Source of the DNA: Oryzias latipes
Lineage: Eukaryota > Chordata > Actinopteri > Beloniformes > Adrianichthyidae
Direction: 5' to 3'
Length of the DNA stretch: 64,000 nt
NCBI RefSeq assembly: GCF_002234675.1
Contig: NC_019864.2
Location: forward strand, 23,314,582 to 23,378,581
Part shown: positions 38,109 to 51,310 of the stretch, one piece after another
Position numbering within the stretch: position 1 is the first letter of the stretch
How the letters are laid out: each line of letters starts with the position of its first letter
The notes under the pieces: generated by a model
What the model saw: only the letters and a program-made list of their open reading frames with translations
Told to the model about the DNA's origin: nothing
Databases searched by the model: none
Position numbers and translations under genes: made by a program

Positions 38109-39834
38109 TCAGTCAGACAAACGTTCCTCCTCACTCGAGAATGTTCTCTCTGCTTCCAGGGCCTGAATCAGCCTGTCCCTCATGATCTCTTCACTTGAGT
38201 ATGAGGGCAAATCCAAAATATAGTAGCATGTCAGAGATTCGGGGAATTGCTCATCGGGTGATCCACTCGAGATGATTTTTAACCGAACCCTCATCTGGAT
38301 CTGACCCATGCCAAGAATTGGAGCTTTTCTGGAACCAGTCACGAACCCTAAAAGGAGAAGACAAGCTGCTGACTGTGGATCATTTTAGTTGTCATTTCCG
38401 CGCAATATTTTTTATTATTTATAATAAAATATACAATATATATTATATTCAAAATATAAATGCAAACATTGTAACTATTATTATATAGAAAAAGAATATC
38501 TTGTCTTAGTTAACGACACAAAAACAGACGCTGGGCCAGTTTTATGACGTAGTTCTCTACAAGATCCCCTGCTGTGAGCCTGAACGTTTTAGCTTTAAAA
38601 GCTCTCAATAGCACCTACAGAGGAAATCTTTCTTCTGATCTTCAGTAAGGTCATCAAAGACTTTCCAAAACATTTGCATGGTGGGGTTTTGCAGATGGCT
38701 GTCAAAGCGGGCCAGCTGGCCACCATTTGCTGACAATGGTAATAGCTCATGCAGTGTGTTCTAAAAAGAAAAGAAACAGAAACTGTAATTTGTTGAAGCA
38801 AAAACCAAAAATACAGAGTTCCAAACAAGAAATTGCTGTACCTGCTTTAACTTTTCCCAGTCGTAGTCATCTTGGCCAACCATCAACCTCTGCAGCTCCT
38901 GTGGCTCAAACATCCTCAGAAGGTCCCGATCGCACAACTGGAAGAAGCCTCGTTCAAACTCCTGGAAAACACTCTCCACAGACTGGTTGAAGACATAATT
39001 CACATAGGCATCCACAAACTCCTTCCTGTGGGGCGGAAAAGAGCCTTAAATTAGCAAACATTTAAGAATTTTGGGTGTGAACGCACATGTTTAATCCATA
39101 CTTGTTTTGGCTGGTGACTGGCTTTCCTGGATTTTCCGGATCAAGGTCAATGACTGTGTCATCCCAGGTAATCTGCACACAACAATTATGAAACTGGTTA
39201 TGAAATCTTTGGAGTTGTAATGCCTGACATTGATAAAAGAAGTAAAGCTAACCTCAAAAAATATGTACTGGTCTTCTAAGTCATCATCTTCATAGTTCAT
39301 AATGTACTGCAGGCTCCTTTAAATACACAAAATAAAAGGAAAAGAAAAACAATGATTACAATAAAGACAAGCAGAAAATAGAACATAAATGGCCCCAAAA
39401 TTCTAGAAATATAGGGAGAATAATTTTTTTTATTTTCAGGACAACATCTTCTGTCGCAATATGTTGGAAGAGTGTTTAAAGAATGGAGAGCAGCAAAACA
39501 TCTTCTGTTTTGATGAACCTTTGAATTTTAGCTGCCCTGAAGAACAGAACCCTAAAATTGCGGCAGTGTCTGAGTACATTTTAGGGAGTTAAAAACTGTT
39601 TTTTCTCCATCCAGTCAGGTTTTGTTTGTTAAAATGCATTTAATTATCACCAAACATTGTTTTTAAACATAATAGGTTGGCATTATAATAAAAAAAAACT
39701 AAAATCTTTCTAATAAATTTACTACTGGTGTGTCTTCTAAAAGCAAAAAAAAGCATTAAGGTGCAGAGATACATTTTGTCAACCACATGTTGTAATGTAT
39801 TAGTATATTATACATACATTAAAGTATCCCATAT

Positions 39835-39933
<99 letters not shown>

Positions 39934-42900
39934 TGGATAAAATCCAAGCAGAAATGTATTTGGCTGTACAGTTCTACATTTATTTATGTAGAGAGGAGAT
40001 TTGTTAAGTAACAGATCTAATATGTCTTTAGCTGAAGGTGTGTTGGAAAATAAGACATCAATGTTTGTAAAAAGTTCTAATTAACCAGTGACAAGTAAGT
40101 CCTTACTTTCCAACCTCAGGGCAGAACTCCATCATATCCTGAAGGGTTGGTTTAACGCCAAGCAGCTTCTTGAACAGAACCAGAGGGAACGGCACAGGAA
40201 AGATGCAGTCATTGTGGAGGGCCAGTCCACACAGGAGCCCAAACAGGTACACGTCTGCCTTGATCCTCTCAGGTTCCTGCAAAATACAAATACAAATCTT
40301 GTCATTTAAGTCAGAAAATAGTTCAAATAAGACTCCTGTTTTGGATGCTATTCCTACATTGATGGAGAACCAGACCAAAGTTTCAGAGTCGTTGGTCCTG
40401 AACATTTCTGGTTTCTCTTCCTTGATCCTCGGGAACAAATGGTGAAAGAAATCTTTTTTGTAGACGTTTGTGATTTTTGTGTCTCCATCAAAGTAAACCT
40501 GAAAATGAAGTCGCACGATGTTTAGTTCCTCTCTGACTGTGTCCTACTCATTAGAGGAAAATAAAAAACTCACCACAAGAGCTTTCTTGATGTCTGTGGG
40601 AGGAGCTTCAGCCAACTGTCTGAAGGAGTCTTCCACAAGGGATGATCGCCTAAGATTCAGCTCAAAGTATGATGGGGGTGGAGGAGCCAATCCCTGGAAG
40701 TAGTAAAGCATCCGTTCTTGTTGGACCTCTTGCTGAAAAAAAATCCATAAATCACATATCTCAGAAATACATTTTTGATCTGGTTTTTGTTTTTTAATGT
40801 TCGTGGGATAACGTCTTTTTATTGTAGTTGGATGAAATCTTTAAAAATTCATTGTCTGTTTTGTTACCAGTCAACAGGATTAACATGATTGACCTTATTT
40901 GGTCTAAATTAGTAGTTTAATCCTAATCTTTTTTAAACTAAAAGAATGAACAACAAATATGTTATGTCCAGTTTGCAGAGCGGAGCTGCACGCTAAAGGC
41001 GTTGCTTTAATTACCACAGTGAAGTAAGAGTTGCACTGAAACACCAGTTGTTTAGACTTGAAATCCATCACAAATGCAAAGCTGCAAAGAATGAGTGGAG
41101 GATTGTCCACAGCCTAAAAAAAAAGAAAACCTTATCAGAAAGTGACCAAAAAAATCTGAAAATCAAAGGGAATCAATGAAAAAGAAAGAAATCAAACCCA
41201 CCATAGATTTTGACTGCTGACGCCAACGAGTCACCTCCTGCTCTATAAATATTGGGCTAAACTCCAGGCAAAAGGTTGTTTCAGGGATCTTCATCTTCCT
41301 CTTGTTGACCTTGACAATCAAAAACGTGTAGTTTATTTTATTACCGGTGATAATAGATTTCTGACGACCAAAGTGAATAGAATGATGGCTTTCAACACTA
41401 ACATTGTACATATTCTGCAGGATCTGCAGGATGTCTTTGCTTGAGCTGTGAGGAAAAGCCTCGATTCCTAGAACCTCTGAAAGAGCTGTCCTCCACACGT
41501 TCACATGTCTGCTTTTGTTCTTCATCATGGACAAAGTCCACCAGTTTGCTGAAATTTGAAAAAAAAAAAGATTGGTTAAAACCTCTGCAGCTTTGGAGCT
41601 CCAGGGAGCCATGAGAAGAACCTCAAGTCACACTTCAAACTGCAGAAAACCTTCCCTGGAGTGACCAAGGCAACCGAAATTACTCAAAGAGCACAAGTGG
41701 AACTCATCCAGGAGGACGACAGAGAGGCAGAGCAACGTGAAAAGAACTGCAGGCCTCACACAATAAAGTTCAGAATTCAGCAGTAAGAAAAAAAAAAAAG
41801 AGTACAAGACCAAAAAATGTGGGTTATGTCCAAAACCTTTGCACAGAATTTCTGTGAAATGATGAGATTAAAAAAAACGCTTTTTTAAAGGATTGTGAGT
41901 CCTGTTAAATCTAAAGGCAGTGTCACACAAGCCACTATGTACATTTTGGGCATATGTCATATATGAAAATTGGTCAAATGTTAACATACCTGGAAAATGT
42001 GAGAAAAGTTACGGTCTTTACGTGAAATTTCCACAGATGTATCACAAATGAACCACGTTAGACCTGTCGGCTGAAACCCTCGACACAATGACGAATGACG
42101 AACGCAAGAAACACTTCTGAATTATTGTGCATGTAACACCAAGGCTGAAATTTCATACTTGAAAAATGCTCAAAATGTACTTAGTGGCTTTGTGACACGG
42201 CCTTCAAGTCAAGCTGTATTTCCAGGTCATCATTGTAAATGAGAAAGTGCTCTTAACTGATCTTCCTGTTAAAATAAAGTATAGATGAAAATAAAAACAT
42301 TAAAGTTTCAGTAAAGCATCATCAGTGATAATCAAACATGGTGGTGCTAGTGTGATGTGAGGGGCAAACTTGTAGCTTTATGATAAACTGCATTCAGTAT
42401 TTAAAACACTATGTCTTTTTTAAGTTTACAGATTTGTGATGTCGCGATAAAGAATTATCTTAAACACTTTGATCAAATAATGTTTAACAGTCTCATAACA
42501 TTCAGCTCCAGGTTTGGTTCTGCTTCATCTGGATTCTAACACCAAATGGGTATATTTATTTAATAACCGGGAAAAATACATATTTCTAAGACCTAACAGG
42601 TCTTTAAACCAATAATAAAAAAGAAACAAACAAAAAAAGATTTCAGTGAAGTCTCCATCCTGGTACCTGTGATCTGCAGGTGTTCAGTAGACAGACTTTG
42701 GACAGCGGCAGCAACCTTCATGGCGATCTCCACGCCATGAAAGCCCCTCCCAGTCTGTGGCCCCTCCCAGAGACTCCCATGCCTGAGTGTCTGAATCGCA
42801 TAAAGAAGCTCGTTGAGGATCAGGAAGACCCTCAAGCCTTCAACTCCGGCTGGCTTCTCGTGAAGAGAGGGAAGCATCTTCATCACAGCCTTTTCCACCT

Positions 42901-45900
42901 GTTAAAAGAAAAAAATGCATTTAACCTGAAGAACACAACTCTAAGACTGTGATTGAAAATCACATTTAGTTGAATGTTTTTGTTTTGTACCTCTATTTGA
43001 ATGGCTTCATTGCGCAGCAACTTGTTAAAACCACTTTTGCAAAGACACAAATCCAAACCGGAGTAGGTTGAGGATGTCTGGAAATGTTTGCTGAGAGATA
43101 AATAAATGTCAGGGATGCAGTTTGAAGCCAATTTACAAGATCCTGTTCATAAATTCTGTACCTTTGGTTAAGGAAGCTTCTGTTCATCAAGGACGCGGAG
43201 GAAAATCTCTGGTCAATTTCCCTGCAGGGATTCATCCAGTAAGATTTTAAATGCAAAGTCATGTGTGGAATATTAGTTTGCCAGTTTAACTTACTGCTTT
43301 ACTTTTGTTTGCAGCTTTGAGTCCCATTCAGAGATCCATCTGTCCACCAGTATCTCAACGGGCACTTCAGACACATCCTGTTTTGGGACACTTTTTAGCT
43401 CACTATGCATCTCCTGCTAAAGTAATGGTAAACCTTTTTTCTTTTGCTGACAGCATGGTCTGCCTTTAAAACATGTTTGTGGTACCTGCTCAGGTCTGCA
43501 TGTTGCAAATGAGCTGTCTCCTCCTGCAAAGATGTTTTGGATTATTGGCCCCTCTGTGGAGTAAGAGCAGAAGAAAATACTTCATGTCTTTGAATGTGTT
43601 TGGCTGTGAAAGAACAGCACATTTTTCTTGTATTGTTTGGATAAAAATCGTTTAATCCACAGCAAGAAGGTTTCGACCAGTCCCAAGGAAACTAATCTCA
43701 AACTTGCTGCACTCAATGTCAGATCTTTATGCAACAAATCATTTTTAATCAATAATCTTATCTCTTCTTTTAATCTTGATTTTATGTTTTTAACTGAAAC
43801 ATGGCTTGACAAAAACACAGGAAACATAGTTCTAGTCGAATCAACTCCCCCCAACTACAAACATGTATCAGAAATACGAGAAAATAAAAAGGGTGGAGGC
43901 GTTTCTGCACTGTTTAGAGATAATATTGCAACCCGCAGACTATCATTTGGTGTGTTTTCATCATTTGAGTATGTGTCCTTTAAGATTGAGTTAAAACAAA
44001 CTCCTCCCTTACTCTGCATAGTCATGTACAAACCTCCTCAGCACAGCCAAAGTTTCATTGATGATTTCACTGAAATGCTCTCAGTTGTGTGCACAGACTT
44101 TGATGGTCTAGTCATTACAGGTGATTTTAATGTTCATGTTGATAATGTCAATGACAGAAATGCAAAAGAGCTCAATGCTGTCCTTGAAACCTTTGATCTA
44201 ATTCAGCATGTAAGTTGCCCCACCCACAGCAGAGGGCACACTCTGGACCTGCTCATCACAAAGGGGGTTAATATTTACAATGTCAGTGTGGTTGATGTCG
44301 CCCTCTCTGATCATTTCTGTGTATTCTTTGACCTGTCTGTTACTCCCAAACCACCGCCTGGCCCTGCAGTTGTCCAAAGGAGACAAATAAATGAGAGCAC
44401 TAGGGCACAGTTTGTAGAAATGATAAACCCTGAAAACGCCTCTGGTGCCAATGTTGATGAAATGCTGAATTCTGTTACTTCTAGCATCTTGAATGTTCTG
44501 GATGCCATTGCCCCTATGAAGGTTAAATTGAGAAAACATAGACAGAAAGCTCCCTGGAGGAACGATGATCTAGTCAGAGCACAGAAACAACAGTGCCGCA
44601 GAGCCGAGCGAAAGTGGCGCAAGTCAAAACTCCAGGTTCATTATGAAATGTATAAGGGGGAGTTGTACGCTTACAACCAGATCTTATGCAGAACAAGGGA
44701 AAGGTACTTCTCTGAAATCATTGGAAGTTGCAGCAGCAACTCTCGTGTCCTGTTCACAACAGTAAACAGATTAACTAACCCCTCCAACCCAGCTACCAAT
44801 AGAACTGGTTTGCACACCTAAATGTAATGAGTTTGCTGTATTTTTTAATGACAAGGTTCAGGGCATTAAAAAAGCCATCAACTCCACAACACATATAACT
44901 ATCGAACGGCCACCTACTCACTCTAAGCTGACTCACTTTGTACCTGTCACTGACCAAACTGTCCAAGAGACCATCACCCGTCTGAGCTCGTCTACATGCT
45001 GCCTTGATGTGTTACCCACTAGATTTCTAAAGTCTGTCCTGAACAGTGTGTTGCCATCAATTACTCAAATAGTTAACATGTCTCTTCAATCTGGAATATT
45101 TCCAGAGGCCTTAAAAACTGCAGTCATTAAACCTCTCCTGAAGAAGAGCGGTCTTGATCCCACTGTACTGAATAATTACAGACCTATCTCTAATCTGCCA
45201 TTTTTAGGAAAAGTCCTTGAAAAAGTTGTCTACCAACAGCTCACTGATTTTCTCTTATTAAACAATTCATTTGATGTTTTCCAGTCAGGTTTTAGACCCC
45301 ATCATAGCACAGAAACTGCTCTTATCAAGGTAACCAACGACATCCGCCTGAACACTGATGATGGCAAAGTCACTGTCTTAATCCTGCTAGACCTGAGTGC
45401 TGCCTTTGATACTGTTGATCATGGGATCCTTTTGCACAGACTCCAAGACTGGGTTGGCATCTCTGGATCTGCCCTAAGTTGGCTCAAGTCTTATCTAGAA
45501 GACAGGAAATATTTTGTTGAAATTGGGAGTTGTGTCTCAGACTACATGGCCTTGACTTGTGGTGTGCCCCAGGGATCGATCCTGGGACCCCTTCTGTTCA
45601 ACCTCTACATGCTGCCACTAGGGCAGTTAATATGCAGTAATAACATATCTTATCACAACTATGCAGATGATACTCAGATCTATGTGTCACTGACAACAGG
45701 TGAATATGGGCCGGTGGATTCACTCAGCCACTGCCTCCAACAGATCAGTGCGTGGATGCAGAACAACTTTCTCCAGCTAAACTCAAACAAGACCGAAGTT
45801 ATTGTTTTTGGCCCACAGAAACAAAGAGAAAGTCTCAGCAGCTACCTTCATTCTCTGTCTCTTAAACCCTCAAATCAAGTCAGAAATCTAGGGGTAATCA

Positions 45901-48900
45901 TGGACTCTGACCTGAACTTTAACAGCCATATCAAGTCAGTAACATCAGCGGCATTTTACCATCTGAAAAACATTGCCAAAATCAAAAACATAGTGTCAAA
46001 GCCAGACCTGGAGATACTTATTCATGCATTTGTCTCCAGCAGGTTAGACTACTGTAACGGCCTGCTCACCGGCCTCTCAAAACGAGCTGTAAAACAGCTT
46101 CAGTACATCCAGAATGCTGCTGCTCGAGTCCTGACCAGAACCAGGAAGTATGATCACATTAGTCCTGTGCTCAGGTCTCTGCACTGGCTCCCTCTACCTC
46201 AAAGAATAGACTTCAAAGCAGCTCTGCTTGTGTACAAGTCTCTCCATGGCCGAGCACCAAAGTACATCTCTGACATGTTAGTGCCATATGAACCATCTCG
46301 TACTCTGAGGACCTCAGGGGCCGGCCTCCTGTTGATTCCCAGAGTCAGAACTAAACAAGGGGAATTAGCGTTTCAATATTCTGCAGCTAAAATCTGGAAC
46401 AGCCTCCCTGAAGGCGTAAGACAGGCCTCTTCTGTGTTCATGTTCAAATCTAGACTTAAAACATTTCTGTTTAGCCGTGTATATGACTGAAAGGTCCTAT
46501 CTGCACTTTTCTTTCATTTCCTTCCTTTATTTTTAAATCAGTTTTCAATTTTTTTTTTCTTTTCTTTTAAAGTAAATTTTATGTTGATTATTTCTATGAT
46601 GTATTGTGATTTTAATGCATTTTTCTGTTTTGTGAAGCACCTTGAATTACTTTGTGTATGAATTGTGCTATACAAATAAACTTGCCTTGCCTATTGTTTA
46701 AAAGCTGCAGATCAGTCCAAAACTGAAACCCACAAGAAAGAGACAAAAAAAGTAAAACATCTGGCAAGAAAATTGCCAAAAGGTAAAGGGCCACAACGCA
46801 GGAATCCAGGGTTCAATTACCAGAGGGGAATAAGCAATAGTACTGGGGGCAATTACCATATCAATGGCGAGCAATTCACATCACCCAGTGGGGGTTCTTG
46901 GGCAAGACCCTTAACGCTACTGCTTCCCGAGTTCGTCTGCAGCTCACCGCTCCCCCAGGATGGGTCAAATGCGGAGAACAAATTTCGCACACCTAGGTGT
47001 GTGACAGAAAGTAGCACTTTCTTCTTTTTTCTATCCACTGCATACGAGAACTGCACTGAATGCACATTCTGGCTCCAGTAAATGTTTCTATGTTGGAACC
47101 AGACAATGTCCGCAGTGATTGGTCCGAGTCAGTCTTAAGCTACGTTCACACTGATGATTGTGTATAAAACTCTGCATATATTATATTTTTATATTAATTT
47201 AAAAAAACGTGTCAACTCCATCCTCTACAAACTTTCTTGCTAAAACTTCAGACCTTGTCAGTTTTGTCAGTGGATTCACAAGACTCCAATACTCTTTAGG
47301 GGACATTGACATCTTGGTGGACATAAGTAGGAGCATATCAAAGAATTCTTAACAACAACTACCGGTAATCTCAATCAGTTGATTGATTAATTAAGGTAGA
47401 ACATTACTTTATGTAAGTATACACCATTTTCCCATTATTACTCATAATAATAGATATGCTGGAGTGCACCTGTTGATTTTATAAATCTGAATATTTTCGT
47501 TGTATTTAATGTTTTCCATCTGATAGCAGCAGTCAATGTGAACCTAGTAAAGTCTATAGGCTTTGTGTGAACTTCATGAAAAGTGTTGCATTTAAAGAGT
47601 TTCTATGTTCATATAAGTTTGTGTTTAATTTATACTTAAATCCTTTATTATCATTGTTTGCATTCTGTTATGGATTTTAACAAAATGATTTACCTCGTGG
47701 CAGCTGCACAGGCAGCGGCACACATGGATGAGTCTCCTCTCTCGGTCCCAGCTGACCGTGTTCGTTACACCCAAAGGAGTACACCTTCATGTGGTCTGTC
47801 AGGACTAATGTGTGATATCTGCCAGAGAAACCAAGAGAAGCTCCTTCAAAAGCTAGAAAGACTTTGCTAAAGGGCAGCATGACAAACAGAGCATCCATGT
47901 CCCTCTGCAAAACAGAGAACATTTCAGTTTGACGTTGCAGTAACTCTACCTTCCACAAGCAATCTTGGTGACTTTTGCCCCCCAGAGCTCAGCAACAAGA
48001 CGAGGGCAGAGCGCATTCCGAAACGAATTGTGTCCGAGTTGTCCGTAATGACCGGAGCCAAACGTGAAAACGGTACCATCCTAAAAAAAATAATAAGAAT
48101 ATAAAATAAAATAAAAACTCTGGTTCACTTCACAATTCACAACGACACGTGAAAAAACTTTAAGTATATGTTAACATAGTCATACAAAAAGTATATAAAA
48201 GGCAACAAAAAAGTCATAGGATTACTGCTTACTTTTCTTTTTATTTGATTTTTATAAAAAAATGTTTAAATTAGTTTTATAGAATATTTCTTCTCTTAAG
48301 GTGTAATAATTAAAAAAAAGGTGCTTAGAATTCACAATAACATAAGATGCATTTTATTAAATATTTAGTTAAAATAAAATAAAAAAGAATAATTTTAGAC
48401 ACACTGTTCACTACAGCTAAACAATTCCAAAGTTTTAAATAGATGAATAAAACAATCTATTTGATTCTTTTTATGTATTTTTAACTCAATAAATGTCACT
48501 TCCACCCAAAAATACAATCTATAAAAATGTGGTTTGGTCTAACAAAATATATATATTTTTAAAATAATGTCAATCACCATTGTTAAAACAGCTGTGTGAT
48601 CCTTCCCACAGGCAGCAAAAACAGTTTTCTTCATGTTCAGATAATGAACAAGGGTTGGTGTTTCTCTATCTGCGGAAAAACAAATTAAATGAAAAAATAA
48701 GAATCAAGCTTGAAATGTCTTACAAGGAAAGGTTTTAAAGTTCTACTCCGATCATCTCTTGATATTTTCAAAGTGTTTTAAGTGGTCTTTTAATTATGAT
48801 TATGCCGTTTTTAGCCAAACAGTTCAAAACACCTGTCATTTTCTAGGGCCATCGTTCCCACATGTAGGCAGTTGTGGATGGGACTGTAGGTGCGGAGTAA

Positions 48901-50308
48901 GCCCGCCCCCTTTGCCAGTCATCCCTTTGTTTACATTAACTCCTGCTAGCTTACAGACCCTCACAATCCCTAACCTAACATTACCGGTGGAACAAAAATG
49001 GCGAGTAATATTGAAGCTATCCAGCCGTACAGTTTTGAGCCAGATTCCAGCTCAGACGAGGAAAACGAAGACGTACATGGATGTAGTCGTCTGTAAGGTG
49101 ATGCATCAGAATAGGGCGGAGCAGGGAGCTTGTGGCCCAATGATTGTAACTTGTACATCACAGCTAGAAGCTTTTTCAAATGGCATTTTCTCCTCTGCTA
49201 CTGATTCAGAATGACTTTTATAAAGAAATACTCGGAAACACTGTTTTAAGCTTAATAAATGTCCTGAAAAATGCCACGAGAACATGTGAAAGACACCATT
49301 TTCATCGGTGTGAGTCCCTATAACACCTTGAAGACATTGTAATGCAACAAGTTTGGCAATTTGCAAGTGAATTTTTGTTTTTGATTATGACAAATTTGAA
49401 CAAATTTGTTTGTTTTTTTAAATGTCAGTACCTGTAGTATCTCCCAGTCCGAGCTGTCCACAGTCGTTTCTCCCCCAGCCGAACACACTTCCAGACACAG
49501 AGAGGGCAAAGCTGTGGTCCCCTCCAGCAGAGACCTGAACCACAGGCATGCTGGACAGAGACCTGACGCATTGGGGTGAACTGATGCTGCTGCATCCTTC
49601 CTTCCCCAGACCCAGCTGGCCCCTGGAGTTCTGGCCCCATGTGTACACCTGACCATCTGCAGGTCAAAGTACCATGACTGCTCTGACTAACACGGCTGAC
49701 TCAGTCACTACAGTGTGTACCTGTACCTTTGCTCAGCACCACCGTATGCTGACTCCCACACGCCACCTGGGTCACTGTGATGCCACTCAAAGCCTCCAGA
49801 GACCTGAAACGACAGGCAGAGCTTCAGGATTTTGTCCCATGAGAATCACACCAGGCAGCATCAGTAAAAAAAAAAAAAAAAAAGTCACACCTGGGCGTGA
49901 AGGGGGGGTGAGGGGAGTCCACGCAGAAAACCACACCTGTGTCAGAAAGCAGGGTGACCCCATCGTCCGTGCAGCCCACAGCCGCAAGCCTCTCCTCACA
50001 TTCGACAAACTCTGCAAACACACCGCCTTTTAATCCCAACAGCAATGCAAGGCACAGCACAACCCCGCGGCGCGGCGCGGATGCTCACTCTGCTTCCGCT
50101 TCTCCCGCGTCCCGGCTGCGCTCTCGCTCACGCGGATGATTGACGCCTCGCCGCTGTCCTTAATGAAGGCCAGCACCCGCAGACCCACGCACAGGTCCGC
50201 GACGTGGAAGCTGAGCTGAAGGGAGCGAACTCCTCCAGCCACGGGCGGGACGGCGCTGCCTTTCTTCAGGCGGAAGCCCTGCTGGTAGTCCTCTCCCCAC
50301 GACAACAT
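38109..50308 (-). CDS. Small HERC E3 ubiquitin ligase, copy A
   Basis: RCC1-like domain plus HECT domain, 1031 aa. Exons (minus strand): 50308-50089, 50011-49891, 49803-49727, 49656-49432, 48669-48578, 48080-47950, 47818-47694, 43553-43486, 43416-43295, 43221-43162, 43090-42991, 42898-42667, 41548-41403, 41309-41202, 41113-41015, 40732-40574, 40498-40358, 40276-40107, 39316-39253, 39172-39102, 39025-38842, 38760-38619, 38347-38109. Phases close throughout. Residues 1 to about 350 hold RCC1-type repeats ([30 protein letters not shown]); the HECT domain covers about 690-1031 with [11 protein letters not shown] and catalytic C993 in [18 protein letters not shown] enzymes accept ubiquitin or a ubiquitin-like protein on this cysteine. 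The class resembles HERC3/5/6 and fish-specific HERCs; exact orthology is open. Start chosen by match to MLSWGED/MLCWG family starts. Confidence 0.93.
39836..39929. repeat. (AT)n microsatellite
   Basis: About 90 bp of uninterrupted AT dinucleotide repeat in an intron of HERC copy A. Confidence 0.97.
41914..42204. mobile_element. MITE with 38 bp terminal inverted repeats
   Basis: The left end AAGGCAGTGTCACACAAGCC and the reverse complement of the right end, AAGGCCGTGTCACAAAGCC, match with few differences. The match extends on through a CACTATGTACATTTTGGGCA-like stretch. About 290 bp, no coding frame, in an intron of HERC copy A. The superfamily is not determined because no clear target duplication is visible. 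Confidence 0.75.
43565..46692 (+). mobile_element. L2-type LINE, nearly complete, one frameshift
   Basis: The open frame 43628-44821 encodes an apurinic/apyrimidinic-type endonuclease ([34 protein letters not shown]). The frame open through 45009-46490 encodes a reverse transcriptase ([49 protein letters not shown]-terminal [12 protein letters not shown]). The second frame is already open from about 44817, so one small indel near 44760-44820 separates the halves. The 3' end is GTGCTATACAAATAAACTTG then TTGCC repeats. It lies antisense in the intron between exons 7 and 8 of HERC copy A. The 5' boundary is uncertain. Confidence 0.9.
46770..47065 (+). mobile_element. V-SINE-type short retroelement
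   Basis: It contains a tRNA-like B-box GGGTTCAATTACC and the conserved vertebrate V-SINE core phrases GGGCAAGACCCTTAACGCTA and AGGATGGGTCAAATGCGGAG then AACAAATTTC. It follows directly after the L2 element in the same intron. Confidence 0.7.
47130..47565. mobile_element. Possible MITE
   Basis: AAGCTACGTTCACACTGATG at the left and CAGTCAATGTGAACCTAGTA at the right are weakly inverted copies and recall other elements in the window. The match is imperfect. Confidence 0.3.
48850..49215 (+). repeat. Acidic-frame repeat, best-preserved frame
   Basis: From ATG at 48998 the plus strand reads [19 protein letters not shown] and then an acidic DEENEDVH segment before stopping. The same DNA occurs at 34.2-34.6 kb and inverted at 33.4-33.7 kb. 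The QPY.FEP motif resembles the N-terminus of fish proteins with a P2X7-like cysteine-rich domain, but that link is a recollection. It lies in an intron of HERC copy A. Confidence 0.6.
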
Positions 50309-50334
50309 GTCTGAGACTGAAGCGGCCAGCTGGC

Positions 50335-50422
50335 GGAAACGAAACTTTCCTCCATTTATGACGTAAAAATGAAAAACGAAACTTTGCTCAATTTATGACG
50401 CAAAATGATAAACGAAACTTTC
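50335..50422 (-). promoter_or_regulatory. Three tandem ISRE-like sites upstream of HERC copy A
   Basis: AAACGAAACTTT occurs three times, starting at 50337, 50374 and 50410, as a 36-37 bp tandem repeat. The first is a full ISRE match, GGAAACGAAACT (50335-50346). Each of the two spacers carries TTTATGACG(T/C), an ATF/CRE-like half-site. The array begins about 27 bp upstream of the start codon. ISREs bind ISGF3 and IRF factors, so interferon induction is expected. Confidence 0.75.
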
Positions 50423-50749
50423 ACGCGGGGGCGTGACAACAACAACACTCCTGATAGGGAAAATGAAACCAAAAGGGCTGATATCTTTTGGAATGTGAAG
50501 GTGGAAACTTAGCCATAAAATCTTAAACAACCGACTTAATGATTCAGCATTTGATGAGCTCCTGGAGCCAGACTATTCTCCAACATTTATATTAAATATA
50601 ATGAAAAGATTCTGCCTATATTACGTTCCATGAAGATATACATTTTGTAAAAAAAAAACAATTCAAATATTCACGTCTTTAATTAGTGAGTTATTTTTCT
50701 GCTAAACTTGGGAATAACCAGCAGAGGGCGCTAACACCAAATATTAAAC

Positions 50750-51310
50750 ATTAAAGACTCACTTTTTGGTGTTTTTGTGGCATTTTGTGATGATGGAGGA
50801 CAAATATGAAGAAAATTAAACTAATTTTTAAACTCATAAACTCATTTTTGTTATTATTATTATTTTGTATTTCTTTATTCAAATCAAATCATTGTGAATT
50901 AGGAGCAGACAAAAAATGCAGTTTGATAAAGAGCGTATTTGTGACAGAAAATACACAAGGCTCCATTCCGCTCCATTCTGATTACAGTTTGTAAGGATTC
51001 CTTTCAACAATGACTCATTTCATAATTTGTATTTTCTGATCCAATTCGTAGTCGATGTTGGTTCTTTTTGAAGCAACAGTAAAATGAACCTAACAATTCT
51101 CAATCCAAATGGTATTTTCCAACATTATCGATGTATCTCATTATATATCAGTTTCTTCATGGTTTAGGCTGATTCCATTAAACAACTTGCCTGTGACAGA
51201 TCAATCTGTTTTGATTTTATATAGAAATCCGTTCATTGCTGAAACCCTAATTTTGATGCATCCACTTGAATGTCTTTGTTTTCCTCGGCCGAGCTGGCAT
51301 CTGGCTCACA
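50750..51310. repeat. Dispersed repeat, degraded copy
   Basis: It shares AGGAGCAGACAAAAAATGC with 13.34 kb and, near 51.28 kb, a minus-strand CTCGGCCGAGCTGGCATCTG stretch with the acidic-frame repeats. It is probably an old, rearranged copy. Confidence 0.4.

Noticed and set aside
39728-39940. Open frame of alternating Ile-Tyr residues
   Set aside because: It is the translation of the (AT)n microsatellite.
43628-46490. Two long open frames as host genes
   Set aside because: They carry LINE endonuclease and reverse transcriptase motifs and end in an L2 3' tail.
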